Of a stretch of 64,000 nucleotides of DNA, positions 49,421 to 60,005 are shown one piece after another (position 1 is the first letter of the stretch; every line of letters begins with the position of its first letter). The DNA lies in the NCBI GenBank assembly GCA_905221605.1, contig CAJNDS010002091.1, positions 248,001-312,000 of the forward strand, in the 5' to 3' direction. The DNA is from Symbiodinium natans. Its lineage: Eukaryota; Sar; Dinophyceae; Suessiales; Symbiodiniaceae. The notes under the pieces are model-generated. The model did no database searches. It worked only from the letters and a program-made list of their open reading frames with translations, and was not told where the DNA came from. The translations under genes and the position numbers were made by a program.

Positions 49421-52400
49421 CATCTCTACATCATCGGCGGTTGTGCCTGCGTCAGTGCACGAGGAGGGCTAATGCTGAACTAGGGGATAGATCCCCTATA
49501 CCAACTGTAGTGAAGGGACTTATAACCAAATTTAGGATCCTTATGACCCAATTTAGGGCTCTTATAACTCTGCCTATAACTAGGGGGCCCCTCCTTGTAG
49601 GATAAGGGGCACCCTTGAGGACATAGACCCCCTGAGTAAGGTCCCTGTTTAAGAGAGAGAGCCAGAAGAGGGTTCAGAAGTGTTCCCTTTTAAGGGTCCC
49701 CCCCTTTCCTACCTAGGATGAAACCCTTATAAACCTTAAGCCCTGACCCCTACACCGTAGTTAACCCAAACCTGAACCTAAACCCTGACTCACAAAGCCA
49801 AAAGAACGTACTACAACCAAGGACCCAGAAAACCTAGGGATTCCAGAGCCCACAGAAAGGGTTAATGGTTTATTTTCTTGGCTCCATAGTTGGGTTTGCA
49901 CAAGACCCCGACGCTTGGGGGTTTGAGATGCATAGTGTTTATGTATTAGGGTTCAGAGTTTTGGGGTTGTGGGATTCAGGGCTTAGAGATGGGTTTAAGT
50001 TTGTAGCATTTAATTTTCTTTCGATCGACGGTGCACGAGACTCCCCAGGATCTGACATTGGGGTTTGGGCGGTTGAGGCATTAGCTAGGATGGAGCGCAT
50101 GGTTTGGGGGGAGGGTGGTTGGGAGACCCAGTCGGGCTTGATGGTTTGGGGCTCCGCTCAGAAACTTGACTGCGCGGGCCCTTCCATCGCAGCAGGCTGC
50201 ATCTGGCATCTGGGTCCAGGACCCTGAAAGCGCCCTCAGCCTCACTCTGTCTAGTTGGCTTCAAATTTATGCACGCCCATGCCCCCAATTCAGCCCCCTA
50301 TATAATCCAGTCCTAAACCACAATGCTGAACTAAGCCCGAAAGAAAACAAACCTAAACCCTATACAACTCGAACCCTAAACCCTAAAAGCAAAACCCTAA
50401 AACCCTAGCACCCTGAACCTTTAAACCCCTAAAACCCTAAATACTAAAAACCTAAAACCCCCAAAACCAAAAAACCCTAAACCCCTAAAACCCTAAACCC
50501 TAAACCCGAACCGCACATGGTCTAAAACCGAAGGCCTCGCCGATCGGCGGTGTCCTCGTCGCGCCTCTGCGAGGCGTCCCTGCAGGCTTCGTGGGTTTAG
50601 TGCTTGGGGTTTAGGGTTCAGGGTTTAGGGTTTAGGGTTTAGGGTTTAGGCTATATAGGGCTTAGAGTGTAGGGCTTGGGGTTTAGCGTTTAGGGTTTGG
50701 GGTTGAGGTTTAGGGATCTGGGCCTGGGGTTGAGGGCTTAGGGTTTAAGACTGTAGGGTTTAGGGTTCAAGCGCTAAGGTCTCAGACTTTGCATGTTGGA
50801 GGTTTAGGGTTTAGGGATTGAAGGGTTAGGGGTTTAAGGGTTTTAGGGTTTAAGTAGGAATTTAGGGTTTAGGGTTCATCTGCTTTGAAAATTTCTCTGT
50901 GTTGATGGAAGTTTCTGACTGGCAGCTGGGCGCGCAATGGCTTTGAACAGAGCGGCATAAACTAGACACCTCCAGGCCCGACAGCTAACTTCCATCAGTC
51001 CATTAGAGCCTCATACGCCTCAATGTAACTTTGCTCAACCCAAGCAGTCGGATACCCGCAATAACTAGACCCAGGGGGGTTCTTCAGCAAGTAGTAGATA
51101 TTCAAACCCGAAACAGAACGTTTTAGGGACTAGGCCCAGGAGTAGCCTAGGACTAAAAAGGGCGCGTTGTTTGGTTTGAAGGGGCTTCTAAAGGATCCAC
51201 AACCCTACAAAAAGTGGGAAATAAGTGCCTACTCTGAGTCCAACATAATCCACCCCATACCGGCATCCTCGGTGGGCTAAGGGTACATGTACCTCATTGT
51301 TGTGTACTTGGGCACGAAAGTCCCTATTTAGGAGGTACTTTAAGGCCCAAGTATCGCCTATCTAAGGCCGGTTTTAGGGGGTTTTGCGAGAGCGTCTCCG
51401 GAATCGCTCTTGATCAGTCGAACCACATGTGCCCAGAATCAGACAGCCTGCGTCCTTAGCCCTGCTTGAGACTCTATGCCCCTAAAACCCCAAACCCAGA
51501 CACCCCAAACTCCCTAAACCCTAAACCCGATAAACCCTAGAAACCCTAGAAACCCTAAACCCTGCCCTAAGCCCTAAACCCTAAACCCTAGAAACTAGAA
51601 ACCCTAAACCCTAAACCCTAAACACTCCACAAAAACACCTAAACCCAAGAAATCTGGAAGCTCGACGCTGCCTCGAGCGGTCGCTCTCGTAGCTACGACT
51701 CCGACCTCCACGAGTGGCCATGGCTGGACTAAGGGGTTTAGGGTTTAGGGTTTATGGGTTTAGGGTTTAGGGTCCAGCATTTAGGGTTTAGGGTGCAAGG
51801 CGGCTGGAGGTTGCTTCAACATGCAAGGCCTTGTGGGTATGACTGGGGCTACAAGAAAGAAGTAGGGAAGCTACGGTTGGAGCTTCCTGGTACTGAAGAA
51901 CCCAATTATTTCTGTACCAATAACCCAAGTATAAACCAAATAAGGGTGGAGGTTCATAGTACTTAATAACCCAATTATCTAGCTGTACTGAGAACCCAAT
52001 TTATCACCATATTAGGACTCTTAAAGGGCGTTTTAGTGGGTTGTAAGAACAGGTATAGTTGGGTTATCAGTACCATGAACCCCTGGGTTTAGGGTTGAGG
52101 GTTTAGGATTTTAGGGTTTAGCGTTTAAGGACCCCAAAAGCCAGACCCTCGAAAACCCTGATCCCCCAAAGGCCGATACCCCCAAGACGCCCCCTCAACC
52201 TAAACGCCCAATGCAAACCCGAAGCCCTAAACCCTCAACCCACCAAGGCTCTCCTGACGGGTGCCCTTGACGCTCAAGGGTTGAGGGTTTAAGGATTAGG
52301 GTATTCAACCCTAAACCCTAAACCCCGAAACCCTAAACCCCCATCAAAATACCCTGGCCTTGCCTTGCTTCGTTTATAGGGTTCAGGGAGGTGTATAGAA

Positions 52401-55181
52401 CCCAAGGTTCCCTAATACTCCCTACCTACCCCCCATGAACTCCCCTCCCTTCAGAACCCTATAATCGATAGACACCTGCTACTGGTAGAAAAGCTACTGG
52501 GTCACTTCCCTCTGAGAGTTTAGGGATTTCAGTAAAGGGAGTATTAAGTAACTAAGAAACCCTAAACCCTAAACCCTAAACCCTGAACCCTAAACCCTAA
52601 ACCCTAAACATTCGTGTTTGCTTGTGGTACTTCGGGGTCTGCCGGCACAAGGGTCAATTTCCATCCCGGGACTGCTCGAACGGATACATGCTTCTGGGCT
52701 CCTCTTCACCTTGAAGGACCAAACCCTCTACACCCTCGAAACCCTGAACCCTCAAACCCTAACCCCTATACCCTAAACCCCCTAAGCCGCGAAGCCGCAA
52801 GCCCCAAGCCCTATCAGCCCTAAGCCCTAAATCCAAAGCCCTAAGCCCTAAACCCCAAACCCTAAACCCTAAACCGTCTCAGTCCGCCACTCCGATGCCG
52901 ACGCTCTGGAGTTCGGCCTCGGCTCTTCAGCTTGAAGAGCGGAAGCCCATGGGGTTGAGGTAGGGTTTAGGGTTTTAGGGTTTGAGGGTTTAGGGTTTAG
53001 GGTTTAGGGTTTAGGGTTTAGGGTTTAGGGTTTAGGGTTTGGGGTCAAGGGTTTAGGGTTTAGGCTTAGGGTTTAAGGTTTAGGGTTTAGGCTTTAGCCC
53101 TTGTGACATTTGATGTTCTTCTTGTTGGGTTTAAGAAGATCATGTTCATTTTCAGGGGATGTTAAGGGGCAACCTAGTAGGATGGCCCAAGCTCCAAAGC
53201 CTCAACCCTGTCTCTAAACCCTCTGATCCCAAAGGCTCTAGTGTTTAGGGGCCTTGGGGGGGATGTGATTCAAATTTCAATGTGCTTGACCACCCCCAAA
53301 CCCCAAACCCTAAACCTCAAACCCCAAACCCCAAACCCTAAACCCAAAACCCCAAACCCTAAACCCCACCAAACCCTAAACCCCAAACCCTAAACCCTAA
53401 ACCCAAAACCCTAAATCCCAAACCCCAAACCCTAAACCCTAAACCCCAAACCCCAAACCCGAAACCCTAAACCCCAAACCCCAAACCCTAAACCCCACCC
53501 ACCCACACCCGCAAACCCGCAAACCCTCTCAGCAAGGGCTCCAAGGTCCCGGCTCCGACGCCGCCGGTCGTCTCTGAGGCCTTCTTGGCTTTTTAGGCTT
53601 GCCTGCTACAAGAGCCTTTCGTATAGGGCTTAGGGTTTAGGGTTTAGGGTTTAGGGTTTAGGGTTTAGGGTTTAGGGTTTAGGGACGGGCCCATACTTTA
53701 GGATGAAACCTGCAACCCCAGGGGCCAAAGGGCCATATTTTTTCAGGACCTCTACGCACAATTAACGGTAAATGGCAACCTGAAGATTATCCTTAGCCCT
53801 ATGTTAGGGTATTTAGGTTGCAGGGTTCGGGGACTTAGGGTTTCGGGGTAACCCTGAACCCTAAACCATAAACCCCAAACCGCTTAATATGATGGAGAAG
53901 TCGATCTCGGGCTTCGAGTTCTGCGGTAGTTCATGCCGCAGTCATAGAAAGGATTTTTCAGGCAAGAACCTACACCAAAGTAGGGCATTTGTGCTCCCAA
54001 CCCTAAACCTCCAAGGACTTACCATGTCGGAGGTTACTAGGGTTCCCCAGAACCCGACATTTGCATTTTATGACCCACTTATGAGCCCCTTGTGTACCCG
54101 AATATGGTTTTGAAGGGGACTATAAGTACAGCCCTAAACCCTATAAACCCTATAAACCCCAAAAACCCTATAAACCCCATAAACCCCATAAACCCTATAA
54201 ACCCTATAAACCCTATAAACCCCATAAACCCTGAAAAACCCTATAAACCCTATAAACCCCATAAATCCTAAAGCCTAAATTGTTGTAAGTGGGTTAAGAA
54301 GAAATACCATGAACCTCGAAACAAAGCCTGAACCCCAAACCCTCAAATCTAGGAATGGGGGTTTACGAAAATGGGGGCACCCCTAAAATAGACCCCCCAC
54401 ATAGTAGGATTTCCTTAAAGTAAGGGCCCCAAGAAAGGTGCCCCCTAAGTTCGAAAACCCGCATATAAGGGTTTAAACTGCTTCGGGGGGTTTGCGAGGA
54501 TGTTGGAGAGCAAGGGCCTTCAGAAGGGTTTCTGGGCTCTGGGTTTAGGGCTTGTGGGCTCTAGGGTTTATGGGTTTACGGCAAGCTCCAAGTCCGTCGC
54601 CGGATGTCATGGCTACATTCAACCGAAACCCGATGTAATCCTTTAATTCTCAAGCAAGCCCTGAACCCCGGTGTATTTAGGGTTTAGGGTTTAGGGTTTA
54701 TTTAGGGTTTAGGAGCAAGCATGGAGGAGAACTTGTGCCAACTGATCATGCAGCATCTATGCTCCTGTAAGGGTCCATGTACCCAAATGGGGAATACTTG
54801 GGCCTGAAAGTACTTCCTAAAAGGGGACTGTGGGGCCCAAGTATACAAATAGCACGCTACATGGACCCTTAGGGTTCGAACATGTAGGATGGCAATGTAG
54901 TACATGACGAATATGAGGATGAGGAGGCCGAAAGCAACTTTGTCATTTAGGGTTTAGGGTTTAGGGTTTGGGGTTTAGGGTTTAGGGTTTAGAGGAAAAA
55001 TATCGTTTCACAGGCGCCGAGAGACTCCGGGCCACAAAAAAAAATCATCTCGTGCAACGGTACACGCGGCAAGACCATACCCTAAACCCCAGACCCTAAA
55101 CCCTATTCCCTGAACCATCTTTTTAAGGCCCCACCAGCACCCAAAACCTGCCTCCTTGGCTTCGATTACGCTTGCCCTTGC
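49421..55181 (-). CDS. RS-rich (SR-protein-like) micro-exon gene, partial
   Basis: Six minus-strand segments join in frame with AG|G acceptors: 55181-55152, 53580-53542, 52917-52888, 51705-51672, 50579-50536 and 49446-49421. Donors are GC in four cases, GA once (53542) and GT at the last. The product is rich in Arg/Ser and Arg/Asp: RDDRRRRSRD, RTPERRHRSG, RSRSYESDRSR, QRRDEDTADRRG. Such RS domains occur in SR splicing factors and related nuclear RNA-binding proteins. No RRM was found, and both ends of the gene are missing. Introns contain TTTAGGG/CCCTAAA arrays, CCCCAAA variants and several MITEs. Exons are only 26-44 nt, so single joins could be wrong, but the same RS-coding frame holding across five joins is unlikely by chance. 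Confidence 0.5.
49482..49601. mobile_element. MITE family B copy
   Basis: The left end is altered; the interior and the right end GGGGGCCCCTCCTTGTAG are clear. It lies in an intron of the RS-rich gene. Confidence 0.65.
50880..51005. other. Unique block with short inverted repeat
   Basis: GATGGAAGTTTCTGACTGG near 50904 and AGCTAACTTCCATCAG near 50984 are partly inverted. Intronic to the RS-rich gene; no other content seen. Confidence 0.35.
51129..51241. mobile_element. MITE family G copy
   Basis: CTAGGCCCAGGAGTAGCCTA to GTGCCTACTCTGAGTCC, with ACTAAAAAGGG and GAAGGGGCTT inside. Confidence 0.75.
51285..51370. mobile_element. MITE family D copy, partial
   Basis: GTACTTGGGCACGAAAGTCC ... AGGCCCAAGTAT; inverted around the centre. 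Confidence 0.55.
51945..52083. mobile_element. MITE family C copy
   Basis: GGTGGAGGTTCATAGTACTT to TCAGTACCATGAACCCC; a further partial copy lies just upstream (about 51880-51940). Confidence 0.65.
52975..53095 (+). repeat. TTTAGGG array
   Basis: Canonical units to about 53040, then degenerate units; in an intron of the RS-rich gene. Confidence 0.85.
53285..53500 (-). repeat. Mixed CCCTAAA/CCCCAAA array
   Basis: Two heptamer variants alternate irregularly over 200 bp, close to the RS-rich exon 53580-53542. Confidence 0.85.
53630..53685 (+). repeat. TTTAGGG array
   Basis: Seven to eight units on the upstream side (in gene sense) of the same exon; an inverted pair with 53285-53500. Confidence 0.9.
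54012..54320. mobile_element. MITE family C-like element split by a CCCTATAAA array
   Basis: Left part (CTTACCATGTCGGAGG ... GGACTATAAGTACAG) to about 54131, then a CCCTATAAA array to about 54268, then the right part (GTGGGTTAAGAAG ... ATACCATGAACCTCGA). Confidence 0.55.
54132..54268 (-). repeat. CCCTATAAA 9-bp array
   Basis: About fifteen units of a nine-base derivative of the telomere heptamer. Confidence 0.85.
54768..54872. mobile_element. MITE family D copy, complete
   Basis: TAAGGGTCCATGTACCC to GCTACATGGACCCTTA: clear terminal inverted repeats, and inside AATACTTGGGCC against GGCCCAAGTAT. Confidence 0.8.
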
Positions 55182-55313
55182 CTGCGGCTGACGCTCTGGG
55201 CGTGGGTTGGGTTGCTGGCCGGGTACGTCCGGGCATGAACCCTAAAACCTAAACCATAAACCCTAAAGCCTAAACCCTAACCCAAACCCTGAACCATAAA
55301 TCTCACCCTACCT

Positions 55314-55414
55314 GGAAGCTCTTTTGACTTAGTACGTAGGGTAAGTTGGGCTCTGCGGGTTATACTGGGTTTGAAGGGAATACTAAGTCGACTTACTAAG
55401 TCTAAAGAGCTTCC
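55314..55414. mobile_element. Single-copy MITE
   Basis: GGAAGCTCTTTTGACTTAGT at the left and ACTTACTAAGTCTAAAGAGC plus TTCC at the right are inverted over more than 20 bases. Confidence 0.7.
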
Positions 55415-55784
55415 AATGTACACCCAAACCCTAACCCTAAGCCGTACGTATATAAACCCGCCGGAATAAATGTGCTGCGGGGGCCCTCGAATCCTCGAAA
55501 CTCAGCCTCCCAGGTCTGTAAATCCCAAGATGTCCAATCTGGGCGGCTCGTTTTCCTTTCTTCCACATTCTCTAGTCTGCAAGGCGCCAAGTTCGATCTC
55601 AACCTCCGGACTCGATTGGGCAAATCCCTGAATCCTAGCCACCCTAAGCTCTCTACTTCAGGGGCTGAGAAGTGGTTTATATGTCCTTAAACCCTGAGCC
55701 CTAAACCCTAAACCCAAAGCTAAACCCCAACCCCCCAAACCCTGAACCCTGAAACCTGCAAGGAAGTGTACAAATAGCTCTGCG

Positions 55785-55860
55785 TGCAAATGCCGCCTTT
55801 GCTGTGGCCTTTGTCTCTGATTCCTTTGGATCCTTTGCCACCTTTTCCTCGGCAATCTTG
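55785..55860 (-). other. Gly/Lys-rich coding-like block
   Basis: A minus-strand frame reads CRGKGGKGSKGIRDKGHSKG. It lies upstream of the RS-rich exons on the same strand and could be an earlier exon, but the join was not established. Confidence 0.3.
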
Positions 55861-56259
55861 GGGTTTAGGGCTTGATGAGCTTAGGGCTTTGGGCAACCCT
55901 AAGTTTACCTTCTGAACAGGAAACCCAAAAAACCCGAAACCTCATGAAGGGTTTCGGGTGCAGGGTTTAGGGTTTAGGGTTAGGGTTTCGGGTTTAGGGT
56001 TATCCGAAGCCCCAAACCCTGAAACCCCCAAGCACGGCTTAGGGCTCGAGGTTGAAAGGTAGGTTTAAAGGCTTAGGGCTTGGGGCTTCGGTCTTGTGGG
56101 TTGACAGGTGGTTTCGGGCTTTGACCCTAAACCCCAAAGACTAAACCCTAAACCCTAAACCCTAAACCCTAATCCCTTCGGGCTTCGGGTCAAACTTTTG
56201 AGAGCCTGAATAGCATGGCAAGCACACTTGACTTCATAGGGTATGCCCCCGGCACAAAA

Positions 56260-56740
56260 GCAGGTGGAACATTGGGGCTTCTGAGGCTGGCTGTTCGGAG
56301 TATGGTGTAATGTGGGACCTGCTTTAATGTGGGCCCCCCCCCCCCCCCCCTGAACAGTCGGGGCGTGGATTGGGTCCTGAATAAAGGGCTCCGGGGGTTT
56401 ATATGATTTTAATAGGGAGGAGTTTTGGGATTTGGAGGTTTGGTATTGAGGATTGATTGTTTCAACTTAGTTTAAAGCAAGCCCCAAATCCTTAAAAAAA
56501 AATGCCGGATTTCGGGTACGGTTTGACTGTAAAGCGGACCCCTCAAACAGTGAGGGGGTCCTGAATAATTCCGCCAAATTGACTTTAAAGCGACCCCCCC
56601 TAATAAAGCAGGTCCAACATTAGGGTTTGCTTACTGTTGGTTAGGAGGGGATGAAGGAATAAGGTACCATCTATATCAATATCCTTTAAGGGATCACATA
56701 GGGGGATATGGGGTACCTTCTTCCTTCATTGACAGTAAGT
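56260..56740. mobile_element. Cluster of short inverted repeats
   Basis: AAAGCAGGTGGAACATT-like motifs recur in both orientations (56262, 56322, 56605). A complete inverted-repeat element lies at 56630-56740 (TTACTGTTGG ... GAAGGAATAAGGTACC against GGTACCTTCTTCCTTC ... ACAGTAAG). Confidence 0.55.
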
Positions 56741-56834
56741 TTGGGCTTCATGAGGCTTTCGGGATTTTGGGTTTCCTGTTCATAAGGTTTCTGGGGCCTT
56801 GGGATGTAAACTTCTAACTGCTCAAGAACCCCGC

Positions 56835-56836
56835 CA

Positions 56837-56867
<31 letters not shown>

Positions 56868-56877
56868 AAAAAAAAAA
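56835..56877. repeat. C-run/A-run junction
   Basis: About seventeen C then about twenty A, about 80 bp from the end of UBL-FNIP copy 5. Confidence 0.9.
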
Positions 56878-56958
56878 GAGACAAACGGGGCTTAGTTTTC
56901 CGGCTTAGTCTGATTAAGGGTTTGGAGTTCAACTTTCTATCCAAGCCTGCCCTTTGTC

Positions 56959-59130
56959 TTATGATGCCTCCTGCGTGCTCATCGAGGTGCCAACACTAAA
57001 CAATGGCAACTGGACACTCTGCAGGCTATTGGGTAGCTGGCTGGCCTCCAAGCTCTGGTTGAACCCGGAGCCAAACGTCAACGTCTGCAGGGCGATTGGC
57101 AGCTGGATGCCCTCCAGGCTCTGGTTGAACTTGTCACCAAACGTCAACGTCTGCAGGGTGATGGGCAGCAGGACCCCCTGCAAGCTCTGGTTGAACTCGT
57201 AGCCAAACGTCAAGGTTTGCATGGTGCTGGGCAGCTGGATCCCCTGTAAGCTTTGGTTGAAATCAATTCCAAACGTCAACGTCAGCAGGGTGCCGGGCAG
57301 CTGGACACCCTCCAAGCTTTGGTTGAACCTGTAGCCAAACGTCAACGTCTGCAGGGTGCTCGGCAGCCGGACCCCCTCCAAGCTCTGGTTGAAGCTGTCG
57401 CCAAATGTCAACGTCTTCAGGGTGCTGGGCAGCTGGATTCCCTGCAAGCTCTGGTTGTAACGCAAGCCAAACGTCAATGTCTGCAGCCTGCATGGCAGCA
57501 GCATTCCTTGCAAGCTCTGGTTGAACTTGTAGCCAAAGGTCAACATCTGCAGGGCGCTGGGCAGCTGGATCCCATCCAAGCTCTGGTCGAACTCGTGTCC
57601 AAATGTCAACTTCTGCAGGGTGCTGGGCAACTGGATGCCCTCCAAGCTCTGGTTGAACTCGTGGCCAAAAGTCAATTCCTGCAGGGTGCTGGGCAGCTGG
57701 AACCCCTCCAAGCTCTGGTCGAAGTCTCTGCCAAAAGCCAACGTCTGCAGGACGCTGGGCAGCTGGGTCCCCTCCAAGCTCTGGTTGAAGTCGCAGTAAA
57801 AAGTCTGCAAGGTGCGAGGCAGCTGGATGCCCTCCAAGCTCTGGTTGAACCCGGAGCCAAGCGTCAACGTCTGCAGGGTGCTGGGCAGCAGGACCTCATC
57901 CAAGCTCTGGTTGAAGTCGGAGCCAAACGTCAACGTTTGCAGGGTGTTGGGTAGCTGAATCCCCTCCAAGCTCTGGTTGAAGTCATGTCCAAACGTCAAC
58001 GTTTGCAGGGTGTTGGGTAGCTGAATCCCCTCCAAGGTCTGGTTGAAGTCATGTCCAAACTTCAACGTCTGCAGCCTGTTTGGCAGCTGCAATCCCTGCA
58101 AGCTCTGGTTGAATGTGTGGCCAAACGTCAACGTCCGCAGGGTGCTGGGCAGCTGGACCCCAACCAAGCTCTGGTCGAAGTGATGTCCAAATGTCAACGT
58201 CTTCAGGGTGCTGGGCAGCTGGATCCCCTGCAAGCTTTGGTTGAACTTGTAGACAAACGTCAACTTCTGCAGGGTGCTGGGCAGCTGGATCCCAACCAAA
58301 CTTTGGTTGAAGGCATGTCCAAACCTCAACTTCTTCAGCCTGGACGGCAGCTGCATTCCCTGCAAACTCTGGTTGAACTTGTAGCCAAAGATCAACATCT
58401 GCAGGGTGCCGGGCAGCTGGACCCCATCCAAGCTCTGGTCGAAGTGATGTCCAAATGTCAACGTCTGCAGGGTGCTAGGCAGCTGGATCCCCTGCAAGCT
58501 CTGGTTGTAATGCAAACCAAACGTCAACGTCTGCAGCCTGCATGGCAGCTGCAATCCCTGCAAGCTCTGGTTGAATTCTCTTCCAAACGTCAAAGTTTGC
58601 AGGGTGTTGGGCAGCTGGATCCCCTCCAAGCTCTGGTTGAACCTGTAGCCAAACGTCAACGTCTGCAGGGTGCTGGGCAGGTGGATTCCCTGCAAGCTCT
58701 GGTCGAAGTTACTTCCGAACGTCAAGGAGACCACTTCATTGAGAGCGCTCGCATCCGCAGAGTTGAATGTTTTCTTCGCAAGCATTTTCTCCAAGCTCAC
58801 AGCGGCCCGACCCGCCCCGTAGCGTTGAGCCACGTACGTGACTTCATCGTTCGTCACCTGTTCGAGTAGGGGCTCATGCAGATCGAGCACACCGCCGCCA
58901 GAGGTCAGCACGAGGGACGCCGCGGCGCGGCCGACTTTGGCTGCTACAGCTTCCGCCACTTCCCAGCCCTTTGCCATGGGGTCGACATCGACCTGAACGG
59001 CATAGCCTCCGAGACCGTAGATGCTCAAGGGCCTCTTGCGTGAGGCCACAGGCCCGGCCTCTCCGAGCGCTTTGTCGGACTCCGGGACTCCGTGCGAGCC
59101 GTGGCTTCCTGCCTCCTGGGCTTCGCTCAT
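56959..59130 (-). CDS. UBL-FNIP repeat protein, copy 5
   Basis: Start at MSEAQEAGSHGSHG, conserved with copy 1; the frame is open upstream to 59268 (769 residues), but the extra 46 residues have no counterpart. The ubiquitin-like region is followed by 26 repeats of 22 residues, one of them two residues short (LQTFYCDFNQ). The tail is SVGTSMSTQEAS. This is the most divergent copy: its repeats often carry QGIQ, VGVQ or YNQ variants, and it lies about 18 kb from the main cluster. Intact reading frame. Flanks share blocks with copies 1 and 3, so it belongs to the same amplification unit. Confidence 0.85.
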   Translation of the reverse strand: MSEAQEAGSHGSHGVPESDKALGEAGPVASRKRPLSIYGLGGYAVQVDVDPMAKGWEVAEAVAAKVGRAAASLVLTSGGGVLDLHEPLLEQVTNDEVTYVAQRYGAGRAAVSLEKMLAKKTFNSADASALNEVVSLTFGSNFDQSLQGIHLPSTLQTLTFGYRFNQSLEGIQLPNTLQTLTFGREFNQSLQGLQLPCRLQTLTFGLHYNQSLQGIQLPSTLQTLTFGHHFDQSLDGVQLPGTLQMLIFGYKFNQSLQGMQLPSRLKKLRFGHAFNQSLVGIQLPSTLQKLTFVYKFNQSLQGIQLPSTLKTLTFGHHFDQSLVGVQLPSTLRTLTFGHTFNQSLQGLQLPNRLQTLKFGHDFNQTLEGIQLPNTLQTLTFGHDFNQSLEGIQLPNTLQTLTFGSDFNQSLDEVLLPSTLQTLTLGSGFNQSLEGIQLPRTLQTFYCDFNQSLEGTQLPSVLQTLAFGRDFDQSLEGFQLPSTLQELTFGHEFNQSLEGIQLPSTLQKLTFGHEFDQSLDGIQLPSALQMLTFGYKFNQSLQGMLLPCRLQTLTFGLRYNQSLQGIQLPSTLKTLTFGDSFNQSLEGVRLPSTLQTLTFGYRFNQSLEGVQLPGTLLTLTFGIDFNQSLQGIQLPSTMQTLTFGYEFNQSLQGVLLPITLQTLTFGDKFNQSLEGIQLPIALQTLTFGSGFNQSLEASQLPNSLQSVQLPLFSVGTSMSTQEAS

Positions 59131-59900
59131 GTCGCTCCTAGCGGGCGACCGGTCTTGAACTGAACGGCGTGTGGGAGAGCTTCGCATGCGGTTAGAGCGC
59201 CGAACCCTTAGCAGGCCTGGCAATACAAGGCTTGCAAGTGTTGCACATTCGTATTGTAAGCCCAACATACGGCTCCAAACTACAGACAGTACTTTCCTTC
59301 TGGTATGTGCAGGTTGAATCCGGGAAACCTCCCTAAACCCTAAACCCTAAACCCTGAACCCTAAACCCTAAACCCTGTACAAAAATCGCCTCAAGCTGGG
59401 GAGAACTCCCCAACTGCAGAGGAAACTCTACGCCGGAGCCACCCCCACCCCCCAACCCACACTTCCTTGCACACCCAAGCGATGCTTTGCTAGAAAGGGT
59501 TATAATGTGCAAAAAAGACAAGACCATGTACCAGGACATAGTATATAAGTATATAATTCAGCAAATTTGCATGATAAATACAAACCACAAATACAACATT
59601 ACCCTGAGATTCCGTGTACCTATAATAGTATGTACTTGGGCCCGTAAAGCAGCCTTCTGGAAACCCCTTTAAGGCTCAAGTGTATGGAATACAGGGCATT
59701 GATTATTGTATAATAAGTATAAAGAGACCATACGGTGGTCACCGTAATACTATTAGAAGACATTCCGACCCCAAAAGTACATGGACCCTTACTCACTCAA
59801 CTCCGCACAGCGCAGTTAAGCAGCTATGGCGGCTCTGAAACACCTTGACGCAGAGGCCAACGTCCTCTCCAAGGGATTAAGGTTTAGGGTTTAGGGTTTA
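59131..59900. other. 5' flank of UBL-FNIP copy 5
   Basis: ACCGGTCTTGAA just upstream of the start is shared with copy 1. CCCTAAA repeats lie at 59333-59375, and the ACTCAACTCCG block at about 59793. An AT-rich stretch at 59530-59620 contains ATATAAG but nothing decisive. Confidence 0.5.
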
Positions 59901-60005
59901 CATGGTCCCTTAATAGGGTCCCTTACCTTCTTTCAAGGGTTCTGAAGTGTGGGCCCTTGCGTTTTATGGGGTATATAAGGGGTTATCAGGGAACCCCATG
60001 GGACC
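59900..60005. mobile_element. MITE family E copy
   Basis: CATGGTCCCTTAATAGGG to AACCCCATGGGACC, with TATGGGGTATATAAGGGG inside. It interrupts the 5'-flank module that is continuous in copies 1 and 3. Confidence 0.65.

Noticed and set aside
59131-59268. N-terminal extension of UBL-FNIP copy 5 to 59268
   Set aside because: The additional 46 residues have no counterpart in copies 1 and 3, whereas MSEAQEAG is shared; treated as 5' flank.
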